The translations under genes and the position numbers were made by a program. Below the pieces are notes generated by a model. It was not told where the DNA came from. It saw only the letters and a program-made list of their open reading frames with translations, and searched no databases. This document shows positions 60,801 through 64,000 of a stretch of 64,000 bases of DNA, one piece after another. Every line of letters begins with the position of its first letter. The first letter of the stretch is position 1. Origin of the DNA: Ancylomarina sp963977525 (GTDB lineage: Bacteria > Bacteroidota > Bacteroidia > Bacteroidales > Marinifilaceae); the NCBI GenBank assembly GCA_963977525.1, contig CAXBPC010000011.1, positions 62,001 to 126,000 on the forward strand, read 5' to 3'.

Positions 60801-61295
60801 GAGCCTCAGAATGTTTTCAACGAAAGAATGTTGAAGCCAGAACTTCAGGATATGGAAGATTTTGCTGACGGTATCAAAAATATTGTTGAAGCTCAAGAAA
60901 AAGTGGCTATCAACTACTTTAAGGATGATAGTGTTTCTGCAGCAATTCCACCATTAAAAGTCTTATTAAGCATTATGGCTTTTGGTCAGTACGATGGTAA
61001 GGATATTAGTGATCCTGAATTGCGTAAGATGTTCGATCGCGATGTCGTTATCAATTCGGATTGGTATAAATCTCGATTAAAACGTAAGCAGGAAATCGAT
61101 ATTAAGTATTATACGAATCAAATTGAGTATTTGAAGCAGTTTATTGCTGATAAAAATAATTCTGATTGGAATGAAAGTATGAGTCTTAACGACCGTGTGA
61201 GTAAAGCAAAATCAAACCTAGAGCATGTGAAATCAGAAACTTATCTTAAAAGTTTGATTGGTACAATTGGAGCTGATCCTTTATTTAAGAAATAA
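57816..61295 (+). CDS. Large cytosolic enzyme, probably PPi-dependent phosphoenolpyruvate carboxykinase
   Basis: 1159 residues, no signal or membrane segments. The length and several segments (HKPCTVSGGGKSEISKSL, TGKSPSTTGAGTEGALTKGPFN, GYQGFSSAAGHVGSENRFDHDVSLLIPELWCRLS) match what I remember of the PPi-type PEPCK family described in Entamoeba and Propionibacterium, which interconverts PEP plus CO2 plus phosphate with oxaloacetate plus PPi. It is unrelated in sequence to ATP/GTP PEPCK. Assignment rests on memory of that family, not on a computed alignment, so the function is moderate confidence while the gene itself is certain. Monocistronic with a strong terminator. Confidence 0.62.
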   Translation: MENIKTTYREIQSQNGEGNQKDLIRYINLQLAAMGQPIFNENNEEWCDDNFIELTNSLIQSYRAKSRLLSDHYCPSDQRIQNFLNNYFEETEQEVPQIPTSTFTLDKEGIARELSLPPNKNDYITEYLSSYRIKQGVLHNPKHDRRTTKGSFHIVEGNLPAPLDKIELPKIAFIKFLESAFNPSDELNTLPFTATQNEKAKMMVSLLLRPVVCPEVKGVISEKAMEVRFFAPGAFVSNLDFVESIFGNAGDPGLPSNDAGLDVEHWTGHSGCVVLAPQLLELTKKEIGLPHYDDATERQRNDGVCWKEEGELYNGGQPFKVTCRSEEGVVITLIADNYFGYSKKEIKTQISFSANLYGLAEEEHSGGAIAFPRKNLGDNFDGTLFMKNILKKEFVFDEVMKQLGDTVDVKPEGYAIDKEYSNIIYIDGNAKIDLYKSTVSWTKDGKDQSIRLMPEHHYVHPSGYKLLMEKHPSAPSWRLVSTYAEGTFCHKPCTVSGGGKSEISKSLLNAIIYSSFYIQDMDKDFDMADQVFDHDYSNRWLNHPERSQPSRSLLNSKRSLGSVVKLLTPSIYYTEDYNAYLASIPDHVKGLVLFIKRFYREGRTGRDWRNYFSVDMVNGKKGHELLYNNRKIIASYLRVGFATDNSWFLHKLRQDFIASAKIQMEDDITASIVLPTSSLSYLNEAYDNKSVKITTNCERRFFQRPDEAVHRGYDKEAEADLSMRGNFTSNYQPMTTEDGQELMADAIGFDLYTKPIQELIKEGASSEKDNYFITPSHTRIVNGKPSQNPRYLQIRPDLVNPIDDKLAEVGVRLARKIPMDQPVHHPVNAVLPGRRNNPADKAAGIRALSVYNPIHYQELPELFMDFICSLTGKSPSTTGAGTEGALTKGPFNMLSPTTDLNNALLSYIITGYQGFSSAAGHVGSENRFDHDVSLLIPELWCRLSEESRDPKHLIEEGSLEKMDDFEYKGEKIHASRLGYRITEGFLFRYLNRIFDEPQNVFNERMLKPELQDMEDFADGIKNIVEAQEKVAINYFKDDSVSAAIPPLKVLLSIMAFGQYDGKDISDPELRKMFDRDVVINSDWYKSRLKRKQEIDIKYYTNQIEYLKQFIADKNNSDWNESMSLNDRVSKAKSNLEHVKSETYLKSLIGTIGADPLFKK

Positions 61296-61314
61296 GAATA
61301 ATCTACTTATAGAG

Positions 61315-61344
61315 AAGGGGATAAACTGTATAGTTTATCCCCTT
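61315..61344. terminator. Strong bidirectional terminator
   Basis: A 13-bp perfect stem AAGGGGATAAACT/AGTTTATCCCCTT with loop GTAT and a T-run, between the PEPCK-like gene and the convergent small membrane protein gene. Confidence 0.85.
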
Positions 61345-61370
61345 TTTATATATGCGTTTTTTATGTCTTA

Positions 61371-61568
61371 TTATTTACGTACTAACAAATACAAGCCAAT
61401 AATAACTGATATAGCACCAGCAACTATACTACCTACTGCATTATTATCCTTTTGTCCTAAAGCACGCGTAAACTGCGATTCTATGCTGTTGAATTCAGTT
61501 ATTCCATATGTGATAAGGATGATACCTAAAATAACAAGAACAATAGCTAATATCTTCTTTAAATTCAT
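61371..61568 (-). CDS. DUF3185-type small membrane protein
   Basis: 65 residues with two hydrophobic helices (about 4-22 and 45-62) around a polar loop, ending YLLVRK. The pattern IVLVILGIILITYGI and AGAISVIIGLYLL fits DUF3185 proteins. Function unknown. It lies 11 bases after the 5'-nucleotidase stop on the same strand, so it is the third gene of that unit. Confidence 0.7.
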   Translation of the reverse strand: MNLKKILAIVLVILGIILITYGITEFNSIESQFTRALGQKDNNAVGSIVAGAISVIIGLYLLVRK

Positions 61569-61579
61569 ATTAGATTTTT

Positions 61580-63022
61580 TTAATTTGATCCAAAAATACG
61601 TTTTACTCCAGAGTAATTAATCTCTTTTTCATTTTTAAGAAAATCAATTAAGCAATTGGCACTGGTCTCAAATGAATTTTGGCCATCATCAGTATGATCG
61701 AAAGTGTAGGCACTTGCAATATAAGAATTGAGTCCAACTTTGTAGGTTTTACTTTCATCCAGTTCGCTTCCATTATAGTTTTCAAGTTGAATGCCATCTT
61801 GTCCCAAATATCGATATTGGATACCAGCAACTTTTAGATCACCATTCCCCGAGCTATTGATAAGAGAACGAATTTCATCGCAAGTCATTTCAAATATAAT
61901 AACTTCATTATTGAATGGATCTAATTCGTAAATGTGCTTTATTTTGATATCTCCAAGAGGTAGCCATGATCTAATTCCACCTGAATTTTGAAAGGCAATA
62001 TCAGTCTTCAATTTCCAATTAATAGCATCAGTCATTAGTGAACCTAACTCATCTTTATTACTGAATTCTGCCAAGTTTTGAGCGATTACTTTGTCTAGAA
62101 CAGGATTACTATTGTATTCGCTAACTTTTGAGGCAATTTCTGTATCAATTTTGCTTAATGTCTCGACTTTAATGAGTTTAGCAGATTTTGAAAGCACAAG
62201 TCCATCTTCAATTTTAATATCTATACGACCAATATACCTTCCTTTAGAACCAGCTTGGCAGATTAAAGCATTGTTTTCTTCTTCAGGATTTTGAATAACC
62301 GTATGCGAATGCCCACCAATAATAAGATCAATTTCATTGTATTCAATGGCCAATTTTCTATCCGAATTTTCACCTAAATGCGATAACACAACAAATAGAT
62401 TGTCATTCTTTTTAAGATTAGTATAATTTTCAGCTTCAGTTATATAATAAGGAAAATCTATTCCTACAACTTTATCTGGATGTGTAGAAGGTATATAGCG
62501 ACCATCTATGTTAGTTCCCGTTTCAATAAGGCCTAATACAATAATCTGGAATCCTTCACTACTCGTAATAGTTGTGTACGGATCTGGTTGATTTAGAATA
62601 GCATTTTCAGCATCTATATTGGCACAGATAAAAGGGAAATCAGCCTCGTTTATGCGTTTATTTAAATTTTCTTGGCCATAGTCAAACTCATGATTCCCAA
62701 TTACTGCAGCATCAAATTTTAACGCGTTCATTAAATCTATCATCGGATAACCGGGTTCGTCGTGCTGGTCTACAAAAGGATTACCACTAAATAAGTCTCC
62801 AGCAGAAAACAAGAAAACATTATCATTGGTTTCTCTAAGGTCGTTGATATAAGCTGCAATTTTTGGGAAATTATTAATGTCAGCGTGAATATCGTTCATG
62901 TGAAGAATGACGATATCTTCACTCTTATTCTCAACTACAATAGTATTGGATGAGTCCTTACTACAGGCTCCCAGAATCAGTAGGAGTGAGAGGAAGAATA
63001 AGGATTTAATTGTTTTGATCAT
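61580..63022 (-). CDS. 5'-nucleotidase/metallophosphoesterase lipoprotein
   Basis: 480 residues. Lipoprotein signal ends LILGACSKD (Cys20). The metallophosphoesterase domain has HMNDIHADI (metal Asp and His), SAGDLFSGNPF, VIGNHEFDYG and the paired His in GGHSHTVI; the C-terminal 5'-nucleotidase domain (about 300-470) follows, with SGGIRSWLP and YELDPFNNEVI. It dephosphorylates nucleotides at the envelope, for nucleoside and phosphate salvage. It overlaps the upstream small gene by four bases (ATGA). Confidence 0.93.
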   Translation of the reverse strand: MIKTIKSLFFLSLLLILGACSKDSSNTIVVENKSEDIVILHMNDIHADINNFPKIAAYINDLRETNDNVFLFSAGDLFSGNPFVDQHDEPGYPMIDLMNALKFDAAVIGNHEFDYGQENLNKRINEADFPFICANIDAENAILNQPDPYTTITSSEGFQIIVLGLIETGTNIDGRYIPSTHPDKVVGIDFPYYITEAENYTNLKKNDNLFVVLSHLGENSDRKLAIEYNEIDLIIGGHSHTVIQNPEEENNALICQAGSKGRYIGRIDIKIEDGLVLSKSAKLIKVETLSKIDTEIASKVSEYNSNPVLDKVIAQNLAEFSNKDELGSLMTDAINWKLKTDIAFQNSGGIRSWLPLGDIKIKHIYELDPFNNEVIIFEMTCDEIRSLINSSGNGDLKVAGIQYRYLGQDGIQLENYNGSELDESKTYKVGLNSYIASAYTFDHTDDGQNSFETSANCLIDFLKNEKEINYSGVKRIFGSN

Positions 63023-63222
63023 TTTGCTTTGTATTTAATAAAGAGTTGAATGCCTTCCCAAAGTCGTCCATCAGCATCCATTGAGTTACCACGTTCATCT
63101 TCAAGCCAAATTTGATGATTCATTAAAAGCTTATGGCTTTCTTTTGAATACTTCAAGACTGCATCCGATAGACGTGCGCCCTTAAAAATATCGATAGGTG
63201 TTTGGTTGATAAAAACTTCCAT
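63019..63222 (-). CDS. Small protein coupled to the 5'-nucleotidase
   Basis: 67 residues from the ATG at 63222 (two extra codons would require TTG). The pattern MEVFINQTPIDIFKGARLSDAV ... GNSMDADGRLWEGIQLFIKY looks like a beta-grasp or immunoglobulin-like small domain, with no cysteines or signal. Its stop overlaps the nucleotidase start by four bases, so the two are translationally coupled. Function unknown. Confidence 0.65.
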   Translation of the reverse strand: MEVFINQTPIDIFKGARLSDAVLKYSKESHKLLMNHQIWLEDERGNSMDADGRLWEGIQLFIKYKAK

Positions 63223-63316
63223 AGACAATTAAGTATACGTTTCAGAAATGCAGATACACAAAGTTAATTTTTTTTCAGAAAATAGAGAACATGACTTGTT
63301 TTCCATAAGCACAACG

Positions 63317-63342
63317 TAGAGACGCGATTTATCGCGTCTCTA
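63317..63342. repeat. REP-like palindrome
   Basis: TAGAGACGCGAT and its exact inverse with a 2-base loop; a partial third copy (ACGTCTCTA) follows at about 63354. It is far more GC-rich than its surroundings and resembles dispersed palindromes common in Bacteroidota genomes. Confidence 0.65.
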
Positions 63343-63738
63343 GGTAATTCACCACGTCTCTAGTCACAATGATTGTAAAAAGAACATATGTAAATAAACA
63401 ACAGTTCTAATAAGTAAGAATTTCCCCTCCTTATTTCGAGGAGGGGTGTCAAGCACCGTGAGAGACATGCACTAAGGCGTAATTTAAGATAATTAAGCAA
63501 GAAGTCCGTTTTTTATGTAGAGACTTTCTATTTAATAATGGCTTTAGTATTTGCTTACATAATGGCAGTGTTGAGATAATTTAATTATTAATTTTATTGA
63601 TCAGAATAATGAGGGTGTTGTTATCCCTCCAATTTGGTGGTGTAACAACACCTTTTATCACGATATATAAGAAATAACAATCATATGGTTGTTTTAAACT
63701 AGTTAGGTGCAATTTCCCTTATAATAAAATCATTGTTT

Positions 63739-63753
63739 GCTCATGTTAACGTG
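63739..63753 (+). repeat. Second copy of the cassette-border motif
   Basis: GCTCATGTTAACGTG, identical to 31595-31609, and like that copy it lies a short distance (71 bases) upstream of a plus-strand gene. Confidence 0.6.
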
Positions 63754-63824
63754 GAAAATTTAAGGGATATTGTAAATTAAAAATCTACCGTTAGTCAGAA
63801 TTACAGAATAAATAACTTATCAAA

Positions 63825-64000
63825 TTGAAAACAAAAAGAGACATATCAATTTCCGTAATAATTATCTTACTTGGGCTATCCCTTTTTTTGCCAGCTGCTT
63901 TATCAGTATCGTTCTCACAAATTCTTGTTGGAAAAATATGGATGACTGTAACTCTTCTACTAATCTTTTTGGGACTTCTGAAAATTGAACAAATTCAAAT
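63825..64000 (+). CDS. Membrane protein of unknown function (partial, cut by right edge)
   Basis: From a TTG at 63825 the frame is open to the end of the window (58 complete codons). It has a short basic start (KTKRD) and two strongly hydrophobic helices (ISVIIILLGLSLFLPAAL and MTVTLLLIFLGLL) joined by SFSQILVGKIW. No ATG is available in this frame before the second helix, so TTG is the likeliest start. It lies just downstream of the cassette-border motif. Confidence 0.5.
   Translation, partial: MKTKRDISISVIIILLGLSLFLPAALSVSFSQILVGKIWMTVTLLLIFLGLLKIEQIQ

Larger units (their letters stand above)
63223..63824. other. Repeat-rich gene-free region at the right end
   Basis: Contains a 12-bp palindromic stem (63317-63342), an 8-bp C-rich stem CCCCTCCT/AGGAGGGG (63424-63446), a 10-bp stem GGTGTTGTTA/TAACAACACC with T-run (63614-63652), the 15-mer ATATAAGAAATAACA (63665-63679) and the cassette-border motif (63739-63753). 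No gene seen. Confidence 0.6.

Noticed and set aside
1..64000. tRNA, rRNA and CRISPR arrays
   Set aside because: No cloverleaf with a TTCGANNC arm, no rRNA-like stretch and no regularly spaced direct repeats were found by reading the intergenic regions.

Overview
The window looks like the chromosome of a marine or sedimentary Bacteroidota, probably from a Marinifilaceae/Marinilabiliales-type lineage. This is an inference from the AT-rich DNA, the Bacteroidota-style -7 promoter boxes (TAnnTTTG), weak Shine-Dalgarno sequences, and family-typical genes such as a long urocanase, HAD-fused HisB, FISUMP and MORN lipoproteins, and S9/M16 peptidases. No rRNA, tRNA or CRISPR array was seen.

Left third (1-29.4 kb): a peptidase and metabolic block holds a PreP-like M16 peptidase (cut by the left edge), fused isobutyryl-CoA mutase icmF, an alanine-dehydrogenase/CEOS-like enzyme, a DPP-IV-type S9 peptidase, a membrane polyferredoxin with a His-rich partner, a LysR/hydrolase/OsmC unit divergent from hutU, an aminotransferase set between two copies of the hutU terminator, and adenosine deaminase. 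The standout is a minus-strand run from 28.5 down to 22.4 kb that ends in a complete reductive dehalogenase cassette: rdhA (Tat-exported, two 4Fe-4S clusters), rdhB (three-helix anchor), rdhC (FMN-binding, two CX3CP motifs) and a translationally coupled 33-residue membrane peptide. A membrane-bound AraC regulator lies directly upstream.

Accessory middle (29.4-43.8 kb): a structured repeat field precedes a tyrosine recombinase. Next come a MORN lipoprotein flanked by a 16-bp inverted repeat, an IS91-type element with its own recombinase, a FISUMP lipoprotein, and a KamA-family radical-SAM gene bordered by group II intron scars that include a decayed maturase end. An ars operon (arsR-arsD-arsA) follows, whose arsC and acr3 survive only as fragments, and then an IS3 OrfA relic. 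The integrase and flanked gene resemble an integron-like cassette arrangement.

Right third (43.8-64 kb): housekeeping genes (RluA-type pseudouridine synthase, SlyD-type isomerase, dicarboxylate symporter) lead to a complete histidine operon on the minus strand, hisG-D-C-B-H-A-F-IE. It is preceded by two tandem attenuators, each with a His-codon leader peptide and a 12-bp terminator stem. Beyond lie a YgjP-type peptidase, a very large enzyme that is probably PPi-dependent PEP carboxykinase, a 5'-nucleotidase lipoprotein, and a final repeat-rich stretch that carries the same 15-bp motif seen beside the cassette gene.
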